Assembly: GCA_017519415.1 (NCBI GenBank)
Contig: JAFWSI010000024.1
Location: 1 to 64,000, forward strand
DNA: 64,000 bases
Direction of reading: 5' to 3'
Source of the DNA: Ruminococcus sp.
Lineage (GTDB): Bacteria > Bacillota > Clostridia > Oscillospirales > Ruminococcaceae
Each line of letters opens with the position of its first letter. The stretch's first letter is position 1. Shown piece by piece: positions 17,307-26,697 of the stretch. The notes under the pieces were generated by a model. The model was not told where the DNA came from, ran no database searches, and saw only the letters and a list, made by a program, of their open reading frames with translations. Position numbers and translations under genes: made by a program.

Positions 17307-19268
17307 ATGGATCACTTCAAGCTATGCTCAGACTACGCTCCCGCAGGCGACCAGCCCCAGGCTATAGACAAGCTGGTAAACGGCATTAACTCGGGCAAAA
17401 AGGAGCAGATACTCCTCGGTGTTACGGGCTCGGGAAAGACCTTCACCATGGCGAACGTCATCGCCCGCGTCAACAAGCCCACCCTCGTGCTCGCCCACAA
17501 TAAGATACTTGCGGCACAGCTCTGCTCGGAGTTCCGCGAGTTCTTCCCCGAAAACGCCGTGGAGTACTTCGTTTCATATTACGACTACTATCAGCCCGAG
17601 GCCTACGTGCCGAGCACTGACAGCTACATCGAAAAGGACTCCTCCATAAATGACGAGATAGACAAGCTCCGCCATTCCGCCACCACGGCTCTTGCGGAGC
17701 GCCGCGACGTTATCATAGTTGCCAGCGTGTCCTGTATCTACTCCCTCGGTAGTCCTGAGGAGTACCGCTCCATGTGCGTTTCCATACGTCAGGGTGCGGA
17801 GAAGCCGAGAGATCAGCTTATCAGCGAGCTGGTAAAGATACGCTACGAGCGAAACGACGTCGCCTTCGAGCGTAACAGGTTCCGTGTCCGCGGCGACGTG
17901 GTGGAGATATTCCCCGCGATGTCTACGGATACAGCTATCCGAGTTGAATACTTCGGCGACGAGATAGACCGTATCTCCGAGGTGAACGCGGTCACGGGAA
18001 CAGTCAAGGCCGTGGTCTCCCATGCGGCTGTATTCCCCGCCTCACATTACGTTGTGGGCGACGACAAGCTGGAATCCGCTCTTGCCGAGATAGACCGCGA
18101 GCTTGCCGAGCGCATGGAATACTTCAAGAGCAACAACAAGCTGATAGAAGCTCAGCGTATCGAGCAGCGCACTCACTACGACATGGAAATGCTCCGTGAG
18201 GTGGGCTATTGCAGCGGCGTTGAGAACTACTCGCGGATACTGGCGGGACGTCCCGCGGGAAGCACGCCCCTGACGCTTATGGACCACTTTCCTGAGGACT
18301 TTCTCCTCATCGTGGACGAGAGCCATGTTACCCTCCCGCAGGTAAGGGCTATGTACGCGGGCGACCGCGCAAGAAAGACCACCCTTGTGGAGTACGGCTT
18401 CCGTCTGCCCAGCGCTATGGACAACCGTCCGCTGAACTTCGACGAGTTCAACGACCATATTCATCAGGCAATATACGTCAGCGCAACTCCCGGACAGATA
18501 GAGCGGGAAAAGACCGATACCATAGTTGAACAGGTGATACGTCCCACGGGTCTTGTGGACCCCGAGATAATCGTCAAGCCCACCCACGGACAGGTGGACG
18601 ACCTCCTCTCGGAGATAAACGAGCGTGCCGCAAGGAATGAGCGAGTTCTCGTCACTACCCTCACCAAGAAAATGGCGGAGGACCTTACCTCCTACTATGA
18701 AAAGCTGGGCGTGAAGGTGCGCTACCTCCACCATGACATAGATACCATCGAGCGTATGGAGATAATCAAGGATCTCCGGGAGGGCGTTTTCGACGTCCTC
18801 ATCGGTATCAATCTGCTCCGTGAGGGTCTGGATATTCCCGAGGTGAGCCTTATCGCCATACTGGACGCCGACAAGGAGGGCTTCCTGAGAAGCGAGACAT
18901 CGCTGATACAGACCATCGGCCGTGCGGCAAGAAACGCTGGGGGACAGGTCATAATGTACGCCGACACAGTTACGGGTTCCATGGAAAGAGCCATAACCGA
19001 GACCGAGCGCCGCCGCTCATTGCAGATCAAATACAACGAGGAGCACGGCATAGTGCCGAAGACTATCATAAAGAACGTCCGCGACGTTCTCGAGATAACC
19101 TCAAGGAACAAGGTGGAGCAGAAGACAAGGAAGAAAAAGCTGTCCGCCGCAGAGAAGCAGCAGCTCATCGACAAGCTGACCGTGGAGATGAAGAATGCGG
19201 CAAAGCTGCTTGAATTCGAGCACGCTGCCTATCTCCGCGACAAGATTAAGGAGCTTCAGGGGAGCTGA
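17307..19268 (+). CDS. uvrB: Excinuclease ABC subunit B (653 aa)
   Basis: Damage-recognition helicase of nucleotide excision repair; loaded by UvrA, it recruits UvrC. Walker A motif GVTGSGKTF (about residue 38), the DNA-inserting beta-hairpin region [20 protein letters not shown] (about 93-112), the DESH helicase motif (about 340), helicase C domain with QTIGRAARN (about 540), and a C-terminal UVR domain that binds UvrC (about 615-650). Length and order are typical. The ATG at 17307 with AAAGGCGG upstream is preferred to 17250, which lies in repeat sequence. uvrA and uvrC are not adjacent. Confidence 0.97.
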   Translation: MDHFKLCSDYAPAGDQPQAIDKLVNGINSGKKEQILLGVTGSGKTFTMANVIARVNKPTLVLAHNKILAAQLCSEFREFFPENAVEYFVSYYDYYQPEAYVPSTDSYIEKDSSINDEIDKLRHSATTALAERRDVIIVASVSCIYSLGSPEEYRSMCVSIRQGAEKPRDQLISELVKIRYERNDVAFERNRFRVRGDVVEIFPAMSTDTAIRVEYFGDEIDRISEVNAVTGTVKAVVSHAAVFPASHYVVGDDKLESALAEIDRELAERMEYFKSNNKLIEAQRIEQRTHYDMEMLREVGYCSGVENYSRILAGRPAGSTPLTLMDHFPEDFLLIVDESHVTLPQVRAMYAGDRARKTTLVEYGFRLPSAMDNRPLNFDEFNDHIHQAIYVSATPGQIEREKTDTIVEQVIRPTGLVDPEIIVKPTHGQVDDLLSEINERAARNERVLVTTLTKKMAEDLTSYYEKLGVKVRYLHHDIDTIERMEIIKDLREGVFDVLIGINLLREGLDIPEVSLIAILDADKEGFLRSETSLIQTIGRAARNAGGQVIMYADTVTGSMERAITETERRRSLQIKYNEEHGIVPKTIIKNVRDVLEITSRNKVEQKTRKKKLSAAEKQQLIDKLTVEMKNAAKLLEFEHAAYLRDKIKELQGS

Positions 19269-19302
19269 GATGTCTCCGGTTCGGCAGAATACGTATTGAG
19301 AG

Positions 19303-19330
19303 GGGAGCTGCTGCGGGCGGCTCCCTTTTG
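19303..19330 (+). terminator. Terminator of uvrB
   Basis: GGGAGC (19303-19308) pairs with GCTCCC (19320-19325), followed by TTTT, 35 bp after the uvrB stop. Confidence 0.55.
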
Positions 19331-19395
19331 GTGTACAGATATAACAAAAAAGCGGTGAGCGTTATATGTATTTTGTGGTTTTTGTTTCGTATTTA

Positions 19396-19424
19396 TTGAC
19401 ACAGCCGCCTGCGAGTGCTACAAT
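19396..19424 (+). promoter_or_regulatory. Promoter of the zinc-ribbon LRR gene
   Basis: Consensus TTGACA (19396-19401), 17-bp spacer, TACAAT (19419-19424), about 33 bp before the start codon. Confidence 0.8.
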
Positions 19425-19456
19425 TATTTTATCGAAACTTATCAGGGGGGAAAGCT

Positions 19457-20599
19457 ATGGCACTAATAAACGCTATATGCACAAATTGCAGCAAAACAGT
19501 AGAAGTAGACAGCACCAAGGACGCTTGGGTATGCCCGCATTGCAGCACGCCCTTCATCGTTGAAAAGGCTGTCCAGAAGTACAGGACAGAGCACAGGAAC
19601 GTAGCAAAAAAGGTAAAGGCAGTAAAGAAGAACAGCTCGGATTTCGAGGTAAAGGACGGCGTGCTTCTCGGGTATAAGGGGGATTCCGGAGAAGTCACCA
19701 TTCCGGGGGATGTGCGTAAGATCGGAGAAAACGCCTTTGAGAACAACACTGCGTTGAAAAAAGTGATAATCCACGACAAGGTGGAGGAAATAGGCGGCTA
19801 TGCCTTCCGCGGCTGCTCGGCTCTTGAGGAGCTGAAGCTGCCCGACAGCATCAGGATACTGGGCCCGTGGGCCTTCCGCGGCTGCGAAAGCCTGAAATCG
19901 GCAGTGATACCGCCTAAGGTCACCCATATATCAGATTGCCTCTTTGCAGACTGCACCGCGCTGGAGACTGTGGATCTGTGCGAGGTAATAAGCGAGATAG
20001 GCTCCTTTGCCTTTTCGGGCTGTAAGAGCCTGAGCTCCATAGAGCTGAAAAAATATGTCTCGCAGATAGGAAAATACGCTTTCTCGGGCTGCGAAAAGCT
20101 GGAGCAGCTCGTCATACCCGAGGGCGTCAGCCTCATAGAGGACTGCACCTTCGCCAACTGTTCGGCCCTTTCGTCAATAGGGCTCCCCAAGACCCTTAAA
20201 TCCATAGGTCCCTCCGCTTTCCAGAACTGCGTTTCGCTCCGCGCCGTGGAGATACCCGCGGGAGTGCTCAGCGTGGACGGATTCAGGGGCTGTACGGGTC
20301 TGAGAGCTGTGGAGATACCCGACAAGGCGACTTCTGTCGGCGATTTCAGCGGCTGCGTAAACCTTGAAAAAATACGCATACCCGCTTCCGTTAAGAAGAT
20401 AAGCGGCGGCTTTGCGGACTGCCCGAAGCTTCTCAGTATCTCATGGCCTAATCTTGCGGACAATGCCTCCGCCTTTCCGGCCTACTATGAGACAGTTATC
20501 GCAAGCCGGAAGAATGCAGGCAAGTGCCTGTACTGCGGCGGCGACTTCAAGCTCATAACCAAGGTGTGCAGATTCTGCGGAAAGAAAAAGGACTACTGA
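19457..20599 (+). CDS. BspA-type leucine-rich-repeat protein with zinc ribbons at both ends (380 aa)
   Basis: Probably an intracellular scaffold or binding protein. The N-terminus has a CxxC...CPHC zinc ribbon (about 9-38), followed by about ten LRR_5 (BspA-like) repeats of about 23 residues (about 70-345, units like YAFRGCSALEELKLPDSI), and the C-terminus has a second CxxC...CRFCG ribbon (about 356-376). No signal peptide is present, unlike most BspA-like proteins, which are secreted. The ATG at 19457 follows GGGGGGAAAG; the upstream start at 19415 lies over the promoter. Monocistronic between a promoter and a terminator. Partner unknown. Confidence 0.8.
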   Translation: MALINAICTNCSKTVEVDSTKDAWVCPHCSTPFIVEKAVQKYRTEHRNVAKKVKAVKKNSSDFEVKDGVLLGYKGDSGEVTIPGDVRKIGENAFENNTALKKVIIHDKVEEIGGYAFRGCSALEELKLPDSIRILGPWAFRGCESLKSAVIPPKVTHISDCLFADCTALETVDLCEVISEIGSFAFSGCKSLSSIELKKYVSQIGKYAFSGCEKLEQLVIPEGVSLIEDCTFANCSALSSIGLPKTLKSIGPSAFQNCVSLRAVEIPAGVLSVDGFRGCTGLRAVEIPDKATSVGDFSGCVNLEKIRIPASVKKISGGFADCPKLLSISWPNLADNASAFPAYYETVIASRKNAGKCLYCGGDFKLITKVCRFCGKKKDY

Positions 20600-20606
20600 T
20601 AACTGC

Positions 20607-20634
20607 GGCTGACGGCTCATGCCGTCAGCCTTTT
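20607..20634 (+). terminator. Terminator of the LRR gene
   Basis: Perfect 10-bp stem GGCTGACGGC/GCCGTCAGCC with TCAT loop, then TTTT. Confidence 0.9.
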
Positions 20635-20665
20635 ATGTATAAACTGACAAAAATCAGCTTTTCTA

Positions 20666-20694
20666 TTGACTATATGCGCGTCAGGAGCTATAAT
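20666..20694 (+). promoter_or_regulatory. Promoter of the lipoprotein gene
   Basis: TTGACT (20666-20671), 17-bp spacer, TATAAT (20689-20694); the start codon is about 32 bp downstream of the -10 box. Confidence 0.8.
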
Positions 20695-20726
20695 ATTAAT
20701 ATATTTTCAGATCCAAGGAGACTTAT

Positions 20727-21518
20727 ATGAAGCTCATTTACCGCATATGCGCTGCTTTTCTTGCGGCCGCAATATCCGTTTCGGCGTGGAGCTGTTCGGA
20801 TAAGAAGCCCGCAGGCGAAAGCACAGGCAGCTCTGCTGTAACGGAAAGCAGCACCGCCGCCAAAGATACCACCGTTACCACCGATGCGGCTGCGGCCGTT
20901 ACTTCCGCCGCAGGCACCGCGGAGCAGACCACTGCTTCCACGGCGTCTGAGACTGCGCCGGCTGCTGTCACAACAACGACTACCGCTGTACCTGAAGAGA
21001 AAAGCAAGCCCCTTAAAGGCTACAGCAGCAGCTTCGAGGCTGCAAAGGCATACTACAATGCCTATCTTTCCGGCAACCCGGACGCGGTCTACGAAATGTT
21101 CTGCGAAGACGAGATAGAGGGCTATAATGCCTACATAGGCACTACCGACCTTCTCGAGGGCAAGAGCCCACAGGTGACCTTCAAGCGCTCAAATGTGGTG
21201 AACGCCATAAAGGAGTCCATTGCAACTATCCACGGTATAATGAAGGAGCGCTCAGATCTGCCTCCCGACAAATGGACGGTCTCCCTCACGGAGGATCTTC
21301 TCAGGAAGTCCGGCGAGAACGAGCTCAGGGACTTCAACAAAACTCTGGGCACCAGCTTCTCGGACGCAAATGACTGCGGTCATGTCTACTACAAGGACGG
21401 CAATGAGGAGCACGATTTCATAGGCAACGGCTGTGCCTTCGTGGAGCTGGACGGAAGATGGTATCTTTCCTATTCCACGGTCATGAACGCCGAGCTCATA
21501 ACCTATCTTGATATTTAA
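20727..21518 (+). CDS. Secreted lipoprotein with Ser/Thr-rich stalk (263 aa)
   Basis: Function not recognised. Signal peptide with a likely lipidated Cys at about residue 23 (SAWSC), then a Ser/Thr/Ala stalk of about 65 residues, then a globular domain (about 95-263). That domain begins FEAAKAYYNAYLSGNPDAVYEMFC, an NTF2/SnoaL-like helix pattern common in extracellular sensing domains; only the pattern is seen and the fold is inferred. ATG at 20727 has AAGGAG 7 bp upstream. Single-gene unit with its own promoter and terminator. The same WSC lipobox occurs in the lipoprotein at 39761. Confidence 0.75.
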   Translation: MKLIYRICAAFLAAAISVSAWSCSDKKPAGESTGSSAVTESSTAAKDTTVTTDAAAAVTSAAGTAEQTTASTASETAPAAVTTTTTAVPEEKSKPLKGYSSSFEAAKAYYNAYLSGNPDAVYEMFCEDEIEGYNAYIGTTDLLEGKSPQVTFKRSNVVNAIKESIATIHGIMKERSDLPPDKWTVSLTEDLLRKSGENELRDFNKTLGTSFSDANDCGHVYYKDGNEEHDFIGNGCAFVELDGRWYLSYSTVMNAELITYLDI

Positions 21519-21522
21519 CTGC

Positions 21523-21548
21523 AAAGGGTGGGATTCCGCCCTTTTTTT
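21523..21548 (+). terminator. Terminator of the lipoprotein gene
   Basis: AAGGGTGG pairs with CCGCCCTT (one G-U), followed by seven T residues. Confidence 0.85.
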
Positions 21549-21570
21549 CTAAAAGGAAGTATTTATAACA

Positions 21571-22641
21571 ATGGACTTTATATTCAAGCTCACAGTTTTC
21601 CTCACAGGCTTTATCCCCCTTGCCATTTATGCCAAGGAGATACTGGATATTATATTTCGTTTCCTGCTGACTCCGTTTTTCAATATGGAGGTCAAGACCG
21701 TTTCACTGTTCGGACTGACCTTCGCCCGCGAGAATGATAAGTGGAAGAGGACCTTCCACAAGGCGACTCCGCTGATACAGAACCATATCGGCTGGGATCT
21801 GAAAAAGCCCCCGGAGACCTTCACCGACGAAAGGGAAAAGGCCTTCGGACTCATAAACGTCGTTATCAAGCTCGTTATCGCTGCCGTGATATGCTATGCC
21901 TGCCGCGGTTATTTCTCACATATCGGCAGCCTGAACGCGCTTCAGCTTCTCCTTGTCTCCTTTGCGCTGGGCTTTGCCTGGTTCTCACTGTCGTCGCTGT
22001 TCATATTGATCTATGTGTATTCGGTGGTGATGAAGGGTCTCGGCGGCTATGCAAACTCCATGCTAAAACGGCTCCGCAGCGGCGAGCGCCTCGAAAACCT
22101 CAATATGAAGTCATTGGAGGAGCTTGGCATGGAAAATAGTCAAAAGTCAGCCATGTCCGTATACTATCCCATATATATGGCACACCTTGCCGCCATCGGC
22201 GATACCGAGAGGATGAGAATACCCTCCCATCAGATGATGGACAGGCTCATAGGTCAGGACTTCATATTGCAGCATGCTGCCGCATACTACTGGCTGTTGT
22301 TCTTCTTCTCTGAGATAGAGCCCAACGAGGGCTTCGCAAATATGATCCTTGAAAAGCTGGACGACCTTATCAGGAAGGATACCGACCCCAACGGAAAAAG
22401 GATACTTGCATACTACACTTTCAATATCACAAGGAACATCGACCTTGCGGAAAAGCTTGTCAACGATGCCTACGGAGCCATTGACGGCGCAAGGATGCTT
22501 GATACGGAAAAGGACCTCGAAAGGAAGCTCCTCGGCATTCTCGGCGAGCGCATACGCAGGGCAAGAGCCTTCAGGGCCGATCCGCAGTATGCTGCGGATA
22601 ATACGATAACACCTCAGGAAGGAACCCCTTATGGACAATAA
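21571..22641 (+). CDS. Multi-pass membrane protein of unknown function (356 aa)
   Basis: Hydrophobic segments at about 5-37, 92-112 and 125-155 indicate three or four membrane spans, followed by a long soluble C-terminal part (about 165-356) rich in charged helices. No catalytic motif is recognised. The RBS is AAGGAAG about 12 bp from the ATG. Its last 11 bp overlap the next gene, so the two proteins are translationally coupled and probably act together. The C-terminal part could be a helical-repeat domain partnering the Sel1 protein; that is inference. Confidence 0.7.
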   Translation: MDFIFKLTVFLTGFIPLAIYAKEILDIIFRFLLTPFFNMEVKTVSLFGLTFARENDKWKRTFHKATPLIQNHIGWDLKKPPETFTDEREKAFGLINVVIKLVIAAVICYACRGYFSHIGSLNALQLLLVSFALGFAWFSLSSLFILIYVYSVVMKGLGGYANSMLKRLRSGERLENLNMKSLEELGMENSQKSAMSVYYPIYMAHLAAIGDTERMRIPSHQMMDRLIGQDFILQHAAAYYWLLFFFSEIEPNEGFANMILEKLDDLIRKDTDPNGKRILAYYTFNITRNIDLAEKLVNDAYGAIDGARMLDTEKDLERKLLGILGERIRRARAFRADPQYAADNTITPQEGTPYGQ

Positions 22642-24205
22642 TCTTCTTGCAGAGACCACTGACGCGGTAAGTCAGGTCATAAACCGATTCGGTATAAACA
22701 TACTTGCCGACCACAAACGATTCTGCTCCGCCTTTTCGGACTTTGCCCCGAGACTTGGCAAGGAGAACAAGGCCTTTTTCGTTGCTCTCAGCGAGAATAT
22801 AGGCGAAATATTCATGCGAGAGAACGAGGAAGTCCTCGCAGGAAGAAAAAGTGCCGACGACGTGGCGGCAAGAGCTGTCACCGACATCTGCGAATACCTG
22901 AATCAGGAAAAGGCAGAGCTCATAAGCTTCAGCATTGCGGGAGCTCTGGGCTGGAAAATACGCGCCGCGGCTGCGGCGCAGAAGCAGGGGGACTCCTCCT
23001 TCGATCCCGCCGACAGCTCCTCCTCACTTATCGAGGACCTGTTCCGCAGGGCACAGAACGGCGATAACGACGCCTGCTTCAATCTGGGCGAATGCTTCTT
23101 CTTCGGACGGGGCGTTAAACAGGACTACGCCAAGGCCGTGAAGTGGTATACCGCCTCCTCGGACCGCGGCGATTGCAGCTCGCAGAAAAAGCTGGCGGAC
23201 TGCTATTACCTCGGACAGGGCGTCGAAAGAAACGTTGCGGCGGCGGCTTACCGCTACGAGCAGGCTGCCGAGCAGGGCGACTACGACTCCCAGAAGGCGC
23301 TGATACGCTGCTACATGATAGGCGGCAACGGCCTTATCCCCGATAAGGACAGGGCTGCATACTATTCCGCACGCTACGGGATCTCCACAGGATCAGGCAC
23401 TTCAGACGACCTCATGGCCAATGCTCACAGCGGCGACCCCGAGGCTCAGTTCACCCTCGGTAATATGTACCTCCGCGGCACAGGTGTGGAGTTCGACCCC
23501 GAAAAGGGCGTGCAGCTCCTGAAAAAGGCGGCGGATCAGGGTCATGTCTCAGCCATGTTCAATGTGGCCTGCTGCTGCTATTCGGGCACGGGAGTACCCG
23601 AGGACAGGATAACGGCTGCCATGATGTTCAGGAAGGCTGCGGATATGGGCGACCTTGACGCCCTGAACAATCTTGCGGGCTGCTGCATGAGGGGCGACGG
23701 CACCATAAAGGATCAGCATTTAGCTGCAAAATACTACAAAAAGGCTGCGGAGAGCGGCCTTGCAAGAGCACAGTACAACTACGGCGAGTGCTGCTTCAAC
23801 GGCTGGGGCGTGGCAAAGGATCCCGCAGAGGCTGTAAAGTGGTACAGGGAGGCTGCCAATCAGAACGACCCCGACGGACAGTACTCCTACGGCTGGTGTC
23901 TGTACAACGGCGCGGGAGTTCAGAAGGATCTGCCCGCCGCAAAGGATATGTACGAGCTTGCTGCCGCACAGCGCCATACCGCCGCGCAGAAGGCGCTGGG
24001 ATACTGCTACGTGAACGGCGCGGGTACCGCAAAAAACTACGCCACCGCAGCGGAGCTCTTCGGAAAGGCTGCCGTCAACGGCGACAAGGAGGCAGCGGAA
24101 ATGCAGGTGGCCTGCTATAAGTACGGCGGCGAGTATCTTGCGGTGAACGAGGCAAAGGCGCACTACTACGCAGACCAGTACGGTATCGACTACGACAGGA
24201 TATGA
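22631..24205 (+). CDS. Sel1-like repeat protein (524 aa)
   Basis: Cytoplasmic scaffold of Sel1-type TPR repeats. After an N-terminal helical domain (about 1-120) come about nine repeats of about 36 residues with the pattern A-x-x-x-L-G-x-x-Y-x-x-G-x-G-V-x-x-D (about 130-500), for example NLGECFFFGRGVKQDYAKAV. Sel1 proteins usually mediate protein-protein contacts and some bind cell-wall or signalling partners. No signal peptide. Overlaps the upstream membrane-protein gene by 11 bp, so the pair probably forms one complex at the membrane. A strong bidirectional terminator follows. Confidence 0.85.
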   Translation: MDNNLLAETTDAVSQVINRFGINILADHKRFCSAFSDFAPRLGKENKAFFVALSENIGEIFMRENEEVLAGRKSADDVAARAVTDICEYLNQEKAELISFSIAGALGWKIRAAAAAQKQGDSSFDPADSSSSLIEDLFRRAQNGDNDACFNLGECFFFGRGVKQDYAKAVKWYTASSDRGDCSSQKKLADCYYLGQGVERNVAAAAYRYEQAAEQGDYDSQKALIRCYMIGGNGLIPDKDRAAYYSARYGISTGSGTSDDLMANAHSGDPEAQFTLGNMYLRGTGVEFDPEKGVQLLKKAADQGHVSAMFNVACCCYSGTGVPEDRITAAMMFRKAADMGDLDALNNLAGCCMRGDGTIKDQHLAAKYYKKAAESGLARAQYNYGECCFNGWGVAKDPAEAVKWYREAANQNDPDGQYSYGWCLYNGAGVQKDLPAAKDMYELAAAQRHTAAQKALGYCYVNGAGTAKNYATAAELFGKAAVNGDKEAAEMQVACYKYGGEYLAVNEAKAHYYADQYGIDYDRI

Positions 24206-24206
24206 A

Positions 24207-24237
24207 AAAGGCTTCCCTTTCGGGAAGCCTTTCGTTT
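24207..24237. terminator. Bidirectional terminator between convergent genes
   Basis: AAGGCTTCCC and GGGAAGCCTT form a 10-bp stem (24208-24231) flanked by A-rich and T-rich tails. It serves the Sel1 gene and the convergent anti-sigma gene. Confidence 0.85.
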
Positions 24238-25910
24238 TAGTTCAGATCAAATTTGACATTGCCTTGTGTTTCATAGCCGTTTTCCCTGAGATAATCGCTT
24301 ACCTGCTTTGCCGTCATAGGAGCTTCTGCTTCATCGTTGAATTTGTAATTTGTCGCCTTGAAGCTCTCCAGCAGATAGCCCTCTCCAAAGTAATCATGGT
24401 CGGTACGTATCTCATAAGCAAGCCATAAACCTGTTTCAGCGTCAATATCCGCTGTGATATATCTTGGCTCATATTTTCCTTCACGGAGCTGCTCATAGCT
24501 GAAGCTTACGCTTGCTATACGTCTGCCGTTTTCATATCTTTCGCCTGTTACTGTCCACGGAGTTTCATTTATTATACGCTCTATTCCATCTTTACTTACT
24601 TTACTGATCTCAAAGTCTACGAAGTTCAGACAGCCGCTCAATACAGGTCTGTCAGGCTTGGACTTGTACCGCTTGTAGTGTGTATCAACGCTTTCGATAT
24701 TGCAATACTTTCCTTCATCATGCTGATTTTGTGCCGCAATATCATTCTGGTTTACATAAACATAGATATTGTTAAGAAATATCTTGTAAGATCTGTCCCA
24801 CGGCTCTCTTTCGTCCGAATACATCTCCTCATACATCTCAGCGTTCATGGCGGTATTATCTATCTTTACTGTTCCGTTTGATTCCCAGTCGCCAAGATTC
24901 TGACCGTATACTGCATGGAAAGAATAAATATCCGCCGAAAGCTTGTCATAGTAATGTGTTGCGTTAAGGCTTCTCTCCCGGATAAAATCACCTGTTAGCT
25001 CATCGGGAACAGGGTGCGCCTCAGTGGTAACAGTCTCTTTTACAGGTTCGTATACAACAGTTGTTGTGGCTGGCGAAGAGTTATCTGAAAAAGGATAAAC
25101 TACATTTTCCGAATAATTGACACTTATTAAATTGTACCCTTTATTAACATCATTGAAGGTTATCGTTCCTTTATAATCCTCGGTCGATTCAATTGTTATA
25201 ACAGAATCATCTTCATATATTCCGTATGTTCCTTTAGTTGTATTAAAAACAGCGATATTTCCTTTTTTGAGTGCGTCATTTAAAGTATCCGCATACTGCT
25301 CTCCTCCATAGATCGCAGCTTCTAAATTATCTGAAAAGCGCATATCACAGTTTATAAATCCGATACAAGAATTTTCATGAACAACGGGGAAATGCCATAT
25401 ATTATGCGGCGCTATCACTTTGTTGTTGTCAACGATAACGGATTTATACGGTTTTGCAACTACGGCATCCTGATATGTCCCGTTTGTTAACTGCAATGGA
25501 TTTTCAGGATCTGTATAATTATCAAATGCAAGCTTAAAATTTGTCAGATCCATTATGTTTTCATAAGGAACTTCCGTCGAAGAACCTATCATATCTTCAA
25601 CAGACACTTCCGTTATTTCTCCTGTGCGCCTGTTATTATCTCTCATCATAAAATGTACGCCGCCAAATATCCCGCCTGTGACAAGAACTGCCGCAGCCGC
25701 TATTGAAACCATACGCGTTATGCTAATCTTTCTGTCGTAATGCTCAACACCGCTTACCGTATCGCCCGGGACGCTTTCCGAGCCTTCCGAAGCTCTCTTC
25801 ATCGCCCTTGCGAATATCTCGTCCCGCTTCGCTTCCCCGGCCATGAGCTTCTCAACGGAAGCCTTGTCCGCATTCTGCAAGGTATCTATTATCTTCTTTT
25901 TGCTGTTCAT
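24237..25910 (-). CDS. Probable membrane anti-sigma factor (557 aa)
   Basis: Likely partner of the ECF sigma factor encoded 12 bp upstream. The N-terminal cytoplasmic part (about 1-60, with DTLQNADKASVEKLMAGEA) is followed by one membrane span (about 68-90) and a large extracellular part (about 95-557) with no recognised enzyme motif. The C-terminal region resembles the sensor or lipoprotein-carrier type domains attached to Firmicute anti-sigma proteins, but this is shape only. AT content is higher than in neighbouring genes. The ATG at 25910 has AAAGGAGG upstream. Role inferred mainly from position and topology. Confidence 0.65.
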   Translation of the reverse strand: MNSKKKIIDTLQNADKASVEKLMAGEAKRDEIFARAMKRASEGSESVPGDTVSGVEHYDRKISITRMVSIAAAAVLVTGGIFGGVHFMMRDNNRRTGEITEVSVEDMIGSSTEVPYENIMDLTNFKLAFDNYTDPENPLQLTNGTYQDAVVAKPYKSVIVDNNKVIAPHNIWHFPVVHENSCIGFINCDMRFSDNLEAAIYGGEQYADTLNDALKKGNIAVFNTTKGTYGIYEDDSVITIESTEDYKGTITFNDVNKGYNLISVNYSENVVYPFSDNSSPATTTVVYEPVKETVTTEAHPVPDELTGDFIRERSLNATHYYDKLSADIYSFHAVYGQNLGDWESNGTVKIDNTAMNAEMYEEMYSDEREPWDRSYKIFLNNIYVYVNQNDIAAQNQHDEGKYCNIESVDTHYKRYKSKPDRPVLSGCLNFVDFEISKVSKDGIERIINETPWTVTGERYENGRRIASVSFSYEQLREGKYEPRYITADIDAETGLWLAYEIRTDHDYFGEGYLLESFKATNYKFNDEAEAPMTAKQVSDYLRENGYETQGNVKFDLN

Positions 25911-25922
25911 ATTTATCCTCCT

Positions 25923-26483
25923 TTACAGAGTTATCCCTTTGTCATCGAGGAGCTTCTTCAAACGCTTCATGGCACGTCCGCAGCGCACTCTTACCAGTGA
26001 GGCACTGATGCCTGTCATTCCGGATATTTCCTTTGAGCTCTTTCCGTAGTAGTATTTCTGAATTATTATCACCGAGTCGGGCGTCCCCAGCTCGGATATG
26101 CATTGCAGCAAAACCTCGGAGCTCTCACGCTTTTCCGCAGCTTCCTCGATATTCTCTTCGCTTGCTATCTCATTCGTATTCTCATCGTCTGCCGATATGC
26201 TGAGCCCCGCCCTTGCGGCAAGCTTCCTGCGCATACTTATGGCCGAATTGCGGGCGGCTGCGCCCACGTATGCACTTAGAGAGGTTATTTTATCGGTGCG
26301 GAGCTTCATCATCACCGAAGCAAACACGTCTATGACGCATTCCTCCGAATCTTCACGGCTCCCGAAGCCGCTGAGTATCCTGTTGACTATATAGCATACA
26401 TAGCCGTAGTACTTGTCAAAAAGCGCCCGCTGACCCTGGGGCGGAGCTTCCTCCATGATCCGGAGTATCTCACTGTCAGTCAT
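25923..26483 (-). CDS. ECF-type RNA polymerase sigma factor (186 aa)
   Basis: Directs RNA polymerase to a stress- or envelope-responsive regulon. Region 2 is visible at about 18-85 (FDKYYGYVCYIVNRIL, then ECVIDVFASVMMKL); region 4 at about 125-180 with a helix-turn-helix in KSSKEISGMTGISASLVRVRC. The linker between them is long and acidic. The ATG at 26483 follows AGGAGG; a longer in-frame start at 26522 is less likely. It is the first gene of a two-gene operon with the membrane protein, which should hold it inactive. Confidence 0.9.
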   Translation of the reverse strand: MTDSEILRIMEEAPPQGQRALFDKYYGYVCYIVNRILSGFGSREDSEECVIDVFASVMMKLRTDKITSLSAYVGAAARNSAISMRRKLAARAGLSISADDENTNEIASEENIEEAAEKRESSEVLLQCISELGTPDSVIIIQKYYYGKSSKEISGMTGISASLVRVRCGRAMKRLKKLLDDKGITL

Positions 26484-26558
26484 GTGCTTCCTCCTTTCTG
26501 CTGAAAACAGATCTGCCTTCACTTATATTAACGCATTCCGTATCGCTGCTGCAACACT

Positions 26559-26587
26559 ATTCTATCACTTTTTTTCAAAATGAGCAA
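26559..26587 (-). promoter_or_regulatory. Possible housekeeping promoter of the sigma factor operon
   Basis: Minus strand: TTGCTC (26582-26587), 17-bp spacer, TAGAAT (26559-26564). An additional ECF-dependent autoregulatory promoter could not be identified by eye. Confidence 0.5.
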
Positions 26588-26638
26588 ATTTTTTCTCCGC
26601 CGTAGCAGTTTGCCTTCCCTCAGCATATAATATCAGCG

Positions 26639-26690
26639 AGGGAGGGAATGCTCCCTCCCTTAGTACGGCGGCTCTGCCGCCCTATGGAGG
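26639..26690 (+). promoter_or_regulatory. Twin hairpins in the leader of the DUF11 gene
   Basis: Stem 1: AGGGAGGGA/TCCCTCCCT (26639-26647 with 26652-26660). Stem 2: GGCGGC/GCCGCC (26667-26672 with 26676-26681). The ribosome binding site GGAGG (26686-26690) follows 5 bp later. A TATAAT lies at 26626-26631 without a good -35. The hairpins could stabilise the message or control translation. Confidence 0.4.
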
Positions 26691-26697
26691 AATCACA

